DNA from: Cenococcum geophilum 1.58
Taxonomy: Eukaryota > Ascomycota > Dothideomycetes > Gloniales > Gloniaceae
Length of the DNA: 64,000 nt
Assembly: GCA_001692895.1 (NCBI GenBank)
Contig: KV748203.1
Coordinates: forward strand, 898,330-962,329
Reading direction: 5' to 3'
This document shows, one piece after another, positions 1 to 9,960 of the stretch. Every line of letters begins with the position of its first letter. The stretch's first letter is position 1. The position numbers were made by a program, and so were the translations under genes. The notes under the pieces were generated by a model. It did not search any database and was not told where the DNA came from. It saw only the letters and a program-made list of their open reading frames with translations.

Positions 1-195
1 GCAGGCTCCTAGCAGGATTTTAATTTTCCTAATCGTCCTAGTCGTCCTAACAGGCTCCTGGCAGGATCTTTAATTTCCTAATCGTCCTCTTACGGTCCTA
101 TTAGGGTCCTGACAGGAAACTAGTATTTCCTAATCGTTCCTAACAGGCTCCTGGTAGGATCTTAATTTTCCTAATCGTCCTGTCAGGTTCCTAAC
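1..195. repeat. Short dispersed repeat with CCTG(A/T)CAGG palindromes
   Basis: About three imperfect copies of a 40-bp phrase (aacaggctcctggcaggat, then an A/T stretch, then cctaatcgtcct) lie end to end here. The same TCCTGACAGG/CCTGTCAGGA words return at 1,725-1,825. No coding potential is seen. The nature of the repeat is unknown; it may be the end of a larger satellite cut by the window edge. Confidence 0.6.
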
Positions 196-503
196 AGGAT
201 ACCCCTAAGCGACACCCCTCCCAACCCCCCCCCCAAAGCGACACCTCCTATACACACCCCTCAAGACACCCCCCCAATGCGACACCCTCCCCACTGTGAT
301 ACCTCCCCCGTAATAAGATACCTCCCCCCTAATGCGACACGACCCTATATACGCGTACGCGCAACACACAGTACTATCGGGTCCCCGCTATATTCCTAAT
401 AGCCTACACGTGCCTCTGCCAAGTTACCCCCTTTATAGTCACCCCATTCTTTACCCTTCCTTACATCCTCCCTTAGGAGGCACTAGAACGGCAGCCAGCA
501 GAG

Positions 504-615
504 GACCGTCGCCAAAACCAGACGACCGTCGCCAGAACCAGACGACCGTCGCCAGAACCAGACGACCGTCGCCAGAACCAGACAACCGTCGCCAGAACCA
601 GACGACCGTTACAAG
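504..615. repeat. 20-bp minisatellite, five copies plus a partial
   Basis: The unit gaccgtcgccagaaccagac repeats from position 504 with a strict 20-bp period and only a few substitutions. Because 20 is not a multiple of three, the long open frames over it on both strands are periodicity artefacts and not a gene. The second higher-order unit holds a single copy near 977. Confidence 0.85.
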
Positions 616-850
616 AACTAGACGACAACCTTTCGAACAACCAGCTAGCGAAGACCACGAACAATTCAATTAATCGATTAATCGAATTTAATATTGGCCC
701 ATTACCGAATCGTATCAAGGCCTCCTAGGGAGGCACCCTAGACGACTACCGTTCAAATGTACAGCTAGCGAACGGCCATAGAGAACAACCTGGATCAATT
801 AGAGCCTTCGATCGGGCCGACCTCTCCCCCGAATTAAATTAGATACTGAC

Positions 851-973
851 ACAGGCAGGCAGGTAGATAGGTAGGTAGGTAGGTAGGTAGGTAGGTAGGT
901 AGGTAGGTAGGTAGGTAGGTAGGTAGGTAGGTAGGTAAGTAGGTAGGTAGGCAGGCAGGTAGGCAGGCAAGTA
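851..973. repeat. (GGTA)n tetranucleotide microsatellite
   Basis: About 120 bp of nearly pure ggta repeats with GGCA variants at both ends. On the minus strand it reads as a low-complexity Tyr/Leu/Pro/Thr frame that is not credible as protein. Confidence 0.95.
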
Positions 974-1314
974 GGAGAGGACCGTCGTCAGAACCAGACG
1001 ATAATCGTTCGAACGACCAGCCAGCGAACACGATCGATTCGATCGATCGATCGATCGAATCGAACCAGAGCCTCGATATCAGCCTATTACCGAATCAAAT
1101 CGAATCAAGGCCTCCTAGGGAGGCACCCTAGACGACCACCGTTCAAACGTACAGCCAACGAACGCCCATGGAGAACGATTCGAATCAATACAATCAATCG
1201 CAATCGAATCAAGCAGAGCCTTCGATCGGGCCGACCTCTCCCCCGAATTACAGATACAGACAGGTAGCATAGACAGGTAGGCACGACAGGCACAGGCAGG
1301 CACAGACAGGTAGG

Positions 1315-1321
1315 ACAGGCA

Positions 1322-1363
<42 letters not shown>

Positions 1364-1365
1364 CA
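1315..1365. repeat. (GGCA)n tetranucleotide microsatellite
   Basis: About 45 bp of gcag repeats preceded by diverged caggtag/cacaggcagg repeats from 1,258. It occupies the position in the second higher-order unit that the GGTA array holds in the first, so the two arrays probably descend from one another. Confidence 0.9.
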
Positions 1366-1634
1366 CTAGGCCTAGTTAGGAAATCAGCACACGGCCGGCG
1401 GATCATCGGGAACACCGCCGATCGACGATTTGGAGCCTCCGCGAGAGGCTCCTCAGTCGATCGCCCGACGCCCGAGCGATCGTAGAGCTCCATGACAGAC
1501 ACAGGCGGTAGACAGGAGAGATTAATTTGGATTATTTAGATTATATATAATTAAATTAATTTTGTATTTTTTGACTAGCTGCAAATACTGGAGTGTTAAT
1601 ATACCTTATTTTTAAATCTAGAATTTTTATTGTT

Positions 1635-1830
1635 GTCCTGATGGTCCTGATGGTCCTAATGGTCCTGATGGCCCTGGAGGTCCTGGAGGTCCTGGAGGTC
1701 CTGGTGGTCCTGGTGGTCCGGGCGACCTCCTGACAGGTTCCTGACAGGATGCCGAGTGTGAGTGTCTCCTGGAGCTCCTGACAGCCCTGACAGGAGCTGT
1801 CAGGAGCTGTCAGTACTGTCAGGAGGCACA
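1635..1830. repeat. ggtcctgat/ggtcctgga repeat and CTGACAGG cluster
   Basis: A 9-bp unit (ggtcctgat, later ggtcctgga) repeats about ten times from 1,640 to 1,720. It is followed by a dense cluster of cctgacagg/ctgtcaggag words to 1,825. The minus frame over it is Thr/Arg/Ile low complexity and is not supported as a gene. The words match those at 1-195. Confidence 0.7.
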
Positions 1831-1984
1831 AACATTTTGCTGATGATGCCATTTTATAATCTTTAACACTATAGGTTTCTCATGCTAACATTATATATCT
1901 ATAGGTTGGAATTATATTACGAAGCTTTAAAAACAACCCTTTAAGATCTCTATAAGCTCTAAATAAAAGTAACAGGCCTTTAGC

Positions 1985-2611
1985 AACAAGCCTATTAAGA
2001 ACTGCCTATTCTAGACTTTATAGACAAGTACAACTTATAAATATACAGTATTAACATAGTGGACCAGCTAAGGTCATATTATAACACCTAGAGAATATAC
2101 AGAAAGACATAAAAGCCACTATTCTTATTAGATACTACAATTGGCAATTATTATAAGCTCTCCTTCTATAAGCCTATAGGCGTACACACCTTACGCCAAG
2201 AAGCCTATGCCTAGTTCTGTTAAGACCTCCAAGACGCCCTCTTTAAAGCTTCAATTTAGACCTAGAAAGTACCTATATAATCAAATATAATATAAATAAG
2301 AAAGGGGACAAAGGAAATAATATGGCACCTAGTAAGGGAGCACAAGCATAAGAAACTATGGAGGAAACAGGTCTACTGCTCTACCTACCTTAAAACAAAA
2401 AAAAAAACTGTTGCACCACACACTAGAGCTTATAAACCACTTGCAGATCTATCTGTTAGTGCTGTAATAAAAAAAAAAGGACAGTAAGGGCTGGAAGCAC
2501 CGCAAGAGGCCTCTGAGGACAAATTGGGGCTGTTCTGTATATAGAATTCCATTCTGCACATATGGGCCATATTGGAACGAGCATCTCGCAAAACTTAACT
2601 CCAAGGAGTAG
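1985..2611 (+). pseudogene. piggyBac-type (DDE_Tnp_1_7) transposase remnant, C-terminal part
   Basis: In the frame beginning at 2,059 the text reads VDQLRSYYNT and then KPLFLLDTTIGN, the signature of the C-terminal catalytic region of piggyBac-like transposases. In another frame the end (stop at 2,609-2,611) reads a Cys-rich tail containing WGCSV, IPFCTYGPYWNEHL, like the family's terminal zinc-binding region. The two halves are in different frames, separated by poly-A runs at about 2,394-2,410 and 2,468-2,478. Several TAG/TAA codons sit where Gln or Trp is expected, which fits RIP. No intact N-terminal part or terminal repeat was recognised, so this is a dead fragment of a DNA transposon. 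Confidence 0.75.
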
Positions 2612-3300
2612 CTTATAGATAAATATTTACATACAAATCAACAATTTAAATAACCTCACATTGTTGTGTAGTTCTCATTACCTCACTCGAACGAGAGCCT
2701 TTGATTGGCTGGATTCTTATCAATAACATAGTGCCAGAACCAGCGTGTCAAGGGATACACTAAACAAAGTGCCTAGAAAAGTTAGTCCTGTCGTTTTCGC
2801 TAGCAAAAATAAACGAATAACAGTGTTCGTGACAGCCGGACGCGAGCGTAAATTGGGACTATATTAATCCTTATAAGACTGAAACTATGGAAGCCAAGAC
2901 GAGCTAAGAAATGTCGAACTGTATTAATGTAACCGTTTTGGGAAGTCTTCACTGAGGCATCTGGGTAATTGCTCCCTTGGTTGAATATCTAGGCATTACC
3001 GGAACTGTATATCATGTAAATTCGTCTAGATATGCTTGGATGAGACATATTCGTGTGTCTCATAAATAAGGTAGTCTATGTCTTAAAGACGCGAAGCTAA
3101 TTAACAAATGGGCAATGGCAGCGAAAGGTTAGACTAACTTAATGCGACACGAACTTACCTAGCTGTTGTTGCCTAGTGAATACAACAAACTTAGAGATGA
3201 ACAGCGAGGGATAGGTCATATTGCTGTGCTTAACTGACTATCAAGGAGAGCTCGACTAAAGTACGATGAATCGTAACAGCTTCCTCCCACGCTTTCACCC
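2612..3300. other. Intergenic, no gene recognised
   Basis: Normal base composition without a convincing frame on either strand. It may contain the end of the piggyBac-like element and the 3' region of the decarboxylase gene, but no terminal repeat or terminator could be pinned down. Confidence 0.5.
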
Positions 3301-4734
3301 CTACTTCGACTTCACCACTCTTGCAAGCTCGCTATTCACATGGAAATCTGGCATATTGTCCTCCGGAGCATCCAGGCTTGTAGGCCATAGCGGGTCATTT
3401 GGAGCAGGAATACCGGTCCACTGCAACTTCGCCTGAGGTCCAAAGATCAAGCAGTATGTCGATCCTCCAAAGTGGAATCTCCCCATCACTTCGCCCTTGG
3501 TGAGATGATAGCCAATCGGTTTATCAAATTCGACACCAGAAGTATCCGTCATGCCGATTGCCATGAAGCAGATCAACCCGATATCAGTATAGTCGGCCTG
3601 GATGAAGATCAAACCGCGGGCTGCTACGCTGGCGATATATGGCTGAGACCAGGTCGGTGCAGCTGGATCAGGGGTCCTACCATCCTCAAAGTGCCCAAAG
3701 AATGACTGGTACAAGTTTTGCGAGTAGTACGTTCCAGCTACTGGCCTCTGAGCCACAATCGTGCCTGAAACAGGAGCATGCCATTGATGGTAGCCCAAGC
3801 AAGAGAGGAAAGCCTGATACACCGTACCTCCAACGAACTTGGATGCAAGCGGATCTTGATCAAGCATATTGATGAGCGAATAGTTCTGATTCTTGCCTTG
3901 GAAATTGTCGCTGAGCTGGACAGGCGAGACGGGATACTGCAGTGGTGCTGATTCGCATGCGTGTACGATGATGGTTTCATCATCTGGATTTGGCAAAGGT
4001 CTAATGCCGTCGTTGAATTTTCTGACGAAGAAATCCTCCCAGCACTGGAAACCATATTTGCTATCCCCATCATTCGGATCAGGACATTGGTAAAGCTCGG
4101 GGAAGGTCAGTGCGGATTTAGTTCCTAAGCCATTTTGATTGCCCTTGGTCACCAAGGCCGTCATACCATGGGTTCCAAACCATCCTTGGGGCGGCAACAG
4201 GACAGAAGAAGAGGCAGGACTCTTCAGAAAACCCTCCCACTCGGCCAGGATTTTCTGCAGATATTGGTTGACTTCCGGCCATAAGAAGAACATGTACCCC
4301 GATGCTGTGGCCATAGGCCAATCAAGGACAGCATTAAATGGGCAACCGATGAGGCCTATTTGGTTGGCAATATCATTCCAAGAAGGACCAATTCTTAGCA
4401 GAGCATTAAATGCTAGTATCATCTGCCCAAACGATCTGACCTCCTGATTGCCTTCTGGGTCCTCATTATAAGGTGCAACGTTTGGGACCTCTGTAAACAT
4501 ATCATTGGAGAGTGGCCCCAACACGGCATGTCCTTCGATAAATTCTTGGAATTGCACGAGGAGAGGATCGAGCTGTGGAGGATCCTTTGGAGCTTGGCGA
4601 ATGCGCTCCATGAGCTGCTTGGTCCAAGCCACGATAATCCTGCGGTCTTTGGGGAGCCAGTAACCTAATCGATGTTGGTGAAACATGTCATCGTTGATCT
4701 TTGCTCGAAGAGCGGGTGTGATTGGAGAAGCCAT
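3301..4734 (-). CDS. Phosphatidylserine decarboxylase-like / PsiD-like amino-acid decarboxylase
   Basis: Single-exon gene of 477 aa. It belongs to the pyruvoyl-dependent phosphatidylserine decarboxylase superfamily, in the fungal branch with an extra N-terminal domain (PSDC, residues about 30-170) that includes the tryptophan decarboxylase PsiD. Seen: the FFVRKF...IRPLP core start (235-248), the catalytic His region YHQWHAPVSG (315-324), and a C-terminal FHFGGSTY with GGST at 423-426. In this family self-cleavage before the Ser of such a motif makes the pyruvoyl group. The start is the first ATG, preceded by ACAAT; the frame runs 13 codons further upstream without another ATG. No membrane segment or mitochondrial presequence is evident, which fits a soluble amino-acid decarboxylase better than a membrane lipid enzyme. 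The substrate is unknown. No biosynthetic cluster surrounds it; it lies between a dead piggyBac fragment and the AT-rich block. A TATA-like tataaag is about 95 bp upstream. Confidence 0.88.
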   Translation of the reverse strand: MASPITPALRAKINDDMFHQHRLGYWLPKDRRIIVAWTKQLMERIRQAPKDPPQLDPLLVQFQEFIEGHAVLGPLSNDMFTEVPNVAPYNEDPEGNQEVRSFGQMILAFNALLRIGPSWNDIANQIGLIGCPFNAVLDWPMATASGYMFFLWPEVNQYLQKILAEWEGFLKSPASSSVLLPPQGWFGTHGMTALVTKGNQNGLGTKSALTFPELYQCPDPNDGDSKYGFQCWEDFFVRKFNDGIRPLPNPDDETIIVHACESAPLQYPVSPVQLSDNFQGKNQNYSLINMLDQDPLASKFVGGTVYQAFLSCLGYHQWHAPVSGTIVAQRPVAGTYYSQNLYQSFFGHFEDGRTPDPAAPTWSQPYIASVAARGLIFIQADYTDIGLICFMAIGMTDTSGVEFDKPIGYHLTKGEVMGRFHFGGSTYCLIFGPQAKLQWTGIPAPNDPLWPTSLDAPEDNMPDFHVNSELARVVKSK

Positions 4735-5735
4735 ATTGTAGAGAGCAAAGTTCTGGCCGGAGGAATATCTCAATTGAATTGAAGGAGGAGGAGCTGAGTC
4801 TACTCGAGAAGTCTATCGTCTAACTTTATACCTTTTTATGCTTCCAGTCTTATTCTCGTTTTCAAGAGCATCCAAGTTTTTGTTGAAATTTTTTTTTCCA
4901 GCTCTCGTTCAGCTTTGTTACGGTTACTTGAGCAGTTGGGATGTGTGCAGACTATTCATGCGCCAAGCTGAAAGGTTGGATACGCACATGCAAACACATT
5001 CAAGCAATGAAGGCCCTCAGTATGCAGTAATCCTAGGAGCCGCCGATCCAAACTCCAAAACGGTCGTAAGTCTTTCAGCCGCGGCTGAGGTCGAAGACTA
5101 AAGGCGACACTGTATAGAATTGAGCAAAAGTCTCGCTTAGATATGGTTGCATGTTGAATGACCATGATTGGATCGTCGTGAGTAGCACCTGACGGCCCCG
5201 GGCCTTTCCACACTCCAAGCGCACCGAAACGTCGTTCTAGAATGCTAAGGGGCTTGCCAATGATCGAATCACTGGCATGGACAATGGCCTGGAACGAATT
5301 GCGCAGAACTTAGCCCGACATTAAGCCTTTATAAACTGATACCGGCGGCCTATCGTGCGGAATATGGTTGTAGGAATACGCTTTAGCCAATACCATCCAT
5401 CAGTTTTTAACTCAGACTTATTGGAGGTGACGAAGTGTGTAGGGGACTGAGGCCGTGGGAGCGAAGAAATGCGCTAAAAGGAATGGCGCAATGCTAAAGG
5501 TAATGTAATTGCTAACTGCTTGTGTAGTCAATGGTGTTGAGAGGTAGACGGCCTCAGGCCCGACCATGTGACCTGGCACGTGAGGCACTGTAGTGCTCTA
5601 ATCGTTATTACCATCGCGGCGGCAAATATGCGATGTACTCTTAGGGAAAACTGACCTCACCAAAGGTTATCTGCTTGTGGCGGAGACTACCAGCCTACCC
5701 AATCATTCCCAAAACCCGGGTCTCTCTAGTACACA
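4735..5735. other. Promoter side of the decarboxylase gene and intergenic DNA
   Basis: Normal base composition up to the sharp AT-rich border near 5,735. Short open frames occur on both strands (for example 4,838-5,101 plus and 4,956-5,213 minus) but they overlap antisense and match nothing I recognise. I see no gene here. Confidence 0.5.
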
Positions 5736-6859
5736 ATAGTATATAAAGTATACTAGTGCTTTATTAGCAAGACACTGATTATATTACAGGATATTTCTTA
5801 TTTCTAAAGTAGAATCCTAGATAAATAGGGACTAGATTTCCTTAAATAAGATAATTTAGAGTATTTAATATTTAACTAAAAGTGTAGTAAAAGATAGTAT
5901 AGGATAACTCCTATAACTATTTTATATAGGTTACTTATTTTTATAATATAACAGTTATTTATATAAAATGGCCCACGTTTAAATATTTAGTCCGCTAGTT
6001 TTATTAGACAAATATTCTATTAAATATTAAATCATTATTTATATTACTATTAATCATTATTTTAATTAATTATATTATATATTATTTTAATCTATTAATA
6101 TATAAAAACTATTTCTTTTATTTTATTTTATAGTAATATCCCTTTATTAAGTCTTATACTTTATTTAAGCTTTTTAGAATAGTAATTAGCACTATAATAG
6201 TTGTAATAATCCTCTTTAGCTTATATCCTAATTAATAATAAATATAATAGTAAGGCAAGTACTTTATCCTAGCTATAATATATAAAGTAATTATTTATAT
6301 AGTGTTTATATTGCCTATTTTAGTATATATCCCAGACTAACCCTAAAGTTAAATAGGATAGCAAGAGATATAGTAAAAAGTGGGCCAGGTTAGGTTAGTG
6401 ACTATCTATAAATAAGCTTAAGTAAGTATTTCTGTAACGAAGCCTTGTAGGAGTACTATGGTAGACTTGTTATTGGGCTAGGTATATAGGTAAAATAAGT
6501 GCGACAAACTTTAATTAATTAGTAAAGTGTATTACCCAACAGGTTAACTCTAATTGTATCCTGAAATTTACTATAAGGTAAGAACTATCTATAGTAAAGA
6601 CAGTGGTTCTTAAATACAGTCTTTAACTCCTATGAAATACCTTCAGTATGTTAATATATTGCCTTCTTTATGTACTTATATACTAAGTTTAGTACATTAG
6701 TACATTACCTCCCTTATATACTTATGTACTAAGTTTTAGTTATATAACTTGTTTACTTTTATCCCATACCTTATTCTCCTATCCTATTAATCTTTAGGTT
6801 AACTTCTTTAATCAGTCTTAACAACTATAATATTTTTTCTACTAGGTCCATAACACTAC

Positions 6860-8250
6860 CTCCTCTCTCTCTATCTTTGTCTTTAAAGTATTTTATAGAA
6901 GATTTCTATAAGGGAATAACCTAAGGACATAACGGAGTAATAAGCTTAGTATTAATACTTTAAGAAGAATATATTATTAACGGAATCTAGGGCATAGCTA
7001 AAAAAAAGTAATAAAAGAGTGTTTAAATTACTAAAGGAATAAACTAATAAGGCATAAGCTATATAGAGGGCTATAACCTATTAAAATACCAAAGAGACTA
7101 TAGGGAGTTATATTATAGGACTTTATTATTAAGTTACTAAAGTTAAGAGATTTTATTACCGGATAGAAGTATAATATAATCCTAGTAATAGTGGATAAGT
7201 TAACTAAATAGGGCTACTTTATAGCATGTATAGAAGAAATCTTAGCGGAAGATATTACTAGAATCTATATTAAAGAAGTGTTTATAAGATATAGAGCACT
7301 AAGTAAGATTATATTAGATAGAGATCCAAGATTTATAATAGTATTTTAGAAAGTATTCTTAGCGGAATAAGGAGTTAGAGCAGCAACCTCTATTATATAT
7401 TATCCGCAAATAGATAGATAAACGGAAAGATTAAATTAGACGCTAAAATAGTATCTAAGGCATTATATTAATTATATATAGAATAATTAGGTATCGTTAT
7501 TACTAATTATATAGTTTACGTATAATGTAACACTATAGGAAGGAATAGGCATATTACTATTTAAGGCAAACTATAGATATAAGCTAAGAACATTATTATT
7601 ACTATAGTAAGTAAAGAAAATAAGTAGTACAGCTAAAGAAAGAATGAAGACGTTAATAAATCTTTATACAGACCTTATAGAATTAGCAAAAAAGGTATAA
7701 AAAAGAATAAAAAAGTACTATAACGCTAAGATATTTAAGGGACTAGATCTTAAGGAGGGAGATAAAGTAGAGCTACTATATAAAAATTTTAAGAGTTAAT
7801 AACTAAGTAAGAAGTTAAACTACGTTAGACTAGGACCTTTTAAAATTATATAGAGGGTTTTATTAGTTATATTTAAGCTAAACCTACTAGCTAAAATAAA
7901 GATTTACCCTATATAGTATATCGCAATACTAAAACTAGTATATAGGAATATTAAGCTACTAGTTTATAAAGCAGATATATATAGAGAATAAAAAGAAGAT
8001 AAATAGCAAGTTTTAAAGATCGTTAGTTATAAGGATATTAATAATAAAATATAGTATAAGGTTAAGTAGATAAATTATAATAAAACTACCTAGGAGCTAT
8101 TATAGAATTTAAGGAACGCTATAGGAAATGTATAAGAGTATTAAAAAAACGAGTTAGGTAATATTAAGAAGGAGCTAAAGATAAAAGGATTAGTTAAGGG
8201 TAATAGACAAGCCGGATTATCTAGGGGATCCACTACTAGTATATTAGTTG
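6860..8250 (+). mobile_element. Ty3/Gypsy fossil F: integrase and chromodomain part
   Basis: Broken plus-strand pol end. An integrase core is legible around 7,130-7,500 (phrases such as VIVDKLTK and LDRDPRF), followed by integrase C-terminal text and a chromodomain-like stretch near 8,010-8,110, which places it with the chromovirus Gypsy elements. Reverse transcriptase and LTRs were not found, so it is a partial and old copy with many breaks. Copia element A inserted just downstream, at 8,570, in a TA-rich site. Confidence 0.7.
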
Positions 8251-8569
8251 TTTCTGCCTTATCTTAATTAGAATCCCTTTTAGCCTCCTTAGCCTTAAGT
8301 TTATAGAGACCTACCTCTATAAGGCGGTACTCTTTAAAGCGCACCTTTTTACAACCCTTTTTAAGACGGATTAACTAAGTAAACGTAGTCTAATAAAGCT
8401 TAAACGCGTAACGCTAGGCTTCTAGGAGACGAGCAAACTCTTTAGAGAAGTGGTAGAGTTTATTATAAGCCGTAATAAAAGAGGCCTTAAGCTTTTTAGC
8501 CTCGGATTAAACACGGGACCCTATAGTAGATTAGATAAGGAAATTAGAGACTTTAAAGACTAATAAAAT

Positions 8570-8840
8570 TGTTCGTACTAACTTAATAGCACGAGTGAGT
8601 CAGATCCAGGGGCACGAAATACGTGTAGTATCGTATGCTCTTTTGGATGATGGTAACTGTCGATTATATAAAGCAGACTACGTGGTTTATATACTAATGC
8701 ACCTCCCCCCTAATTAGTTAGTGCTTCATAAGTGCACCAGACGCGTAAGCGAGTGGTTGGTGTACTAAACGCGTAAACGCGTACCTGGTGTACCGAACGC
8801 GTAAGCACGCGGTTAGTACAATAGGTGCTGTAATTATACA
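8570..8840 (-). repeat. LTR of Copia A (left copy, 3' LTR)
   Basis: 271 bp, tgttcgta...attataca on the plus strand (TG...CA). It contains several acgcgtaa words. It pairs with 15,553-15,823, differing at about 14 positions, all transitions. Confidence 0.93.
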
Positions 8841-9130
8841 CTAGCAGTACTTAAAAAATAAAACTACCTATGTATAGCCTCTGTACTTGCTCTAATAGAA
8901 CCGTAAAATATAAAAGAAAATATATAGGAAATAGAACTATAAGATGTAAAGGAAGTATATAGGAAATCCACCTCCTAAAGTACCGTCTAGGCTGCCTTCT
9001 AAACGGTGCCCCAAGCTGGCCGTAAGTTCTGCTTACGGTCCGTAAAATAAACCATACGGCCATTTAACGGGCAGTAGACGAGCTATAAGTCAGATCTTAA
9101 GGCCCGCTAAGGCGCTAGTGCTAAGCGAGC

Positions 9131-9960
9131 TACTATGGTTTGCGAAAGTGCTGCGAAAATCAAATTAAGCGAGCCTCCCTCCCGCAGGCTGCTCGTTTTA
9201 TAAAATGCTTTTACAACCACTAAAAATAAGTCTTATTTTATAAAATTAGTAAGTAGAACTATAAAATAGATACTATTATATAATTTCAAATATATGGCAG
9301 CTTAGTAAATAATATGGTTGTAGGGTTTTGGGTAGTAAAGCGTTGGGGTAAGCATTACCCCTCTATCAAAACAATACACCCCCTATTGCCCTACTAATAC
9401 GGCTCTATATTTTATAGGTAGTAATATATCTTATAGCCCTAAAGTAGGGCTATAAAATATGCCCTTATTTATATAAATTGAAGGGGTATTAGTGGGGTTA
9501 TATAGGGTACTTTATAATAGCTATAATTCTTAAATTAAGGCTCTGCGCTGACTAATCTAACCCCTTTACCCCCAAAAATAAGCACCCCTTATAACTCTAC
9601 TAAAATAGCCCTAAAATATATAAATAAGGGCTTGTTTTATAGCCCTATTCTAGGGCTATAAAATATATCTTTACTTATAAAATATAGAGCTATATTAGTA
9701 GGGCTATAGGGGGTGTATTGTTTTGATAGAGGGTAATACTTAGCCCGACGCTTTACTACCTAAAACCCTATAACCACATTATTTACTAAGCTGCTATATA
9801 TTTAAAATTGTAAAGCGGTATCTATTTTATAGTTTTATTTACTAATTTTATAAAATAAGACTTATTTTTAGTGGTTATAAAAGCTTTTTTTATAAAACAA
9901 GTGTCTGCGGGCGGAAGGCTCGCTTAATTTAATTTTCGCAGCACTTTCGCAAACCATAGT
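9131..9960. mobile_element. Foldback / long-inverted-repeat element inside Copia A
   Basis: Two arms of about 345 bp (9,131-9,475 and 9,618-9,960) are inverted copies of each other around a spacer of about 140 bp. Matching landmarks include ctatggtttgcgaaagtgct at the outer left end against agcactttcgcaaaccatag at the outer right end, and tcaaaacaatacaccccct inside. There is no coding capacity. Sister element B lacks this DNA, so it is an insertion. It resembles non-autonomous foldback DNA elements or large MITEs. The insertion seems to include further flanking DNA from about 9,060 to 10,095. Confidence 0.8.

Larger units (their letters stand above)
501..1365. repeat. Two-unit higher-order repeat
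   Basis: Two related units follow one another, about 501-973 and 974-1,365. Each has the same parts in the same order: a gaggaccgtcg...ccagacg segment, a cgaac-accagc-agcgaa segment, an ATCG-rich palindromic run, the phrase aaggcctcctagggaggcac, the phrase ccttcgatcgggccgacctc, and a closing tetranucleotide array. The units differ in the copy number of their internal microsatellites. Open frames here are repeat artefacts. Confidence 0.65.

Noticed and set aside
332-718. Overlapping open frames on both strands over the 20-bp minisatellite
   Set aside because: A 20-bp period without stops keeps several frames open at once; no recognisable protein content.
834-1502. Minus-strand frames rich in Leu/Pro/Ala/Cys
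   Set aside because: They are translations of GGTA and GGCA microsatellites.
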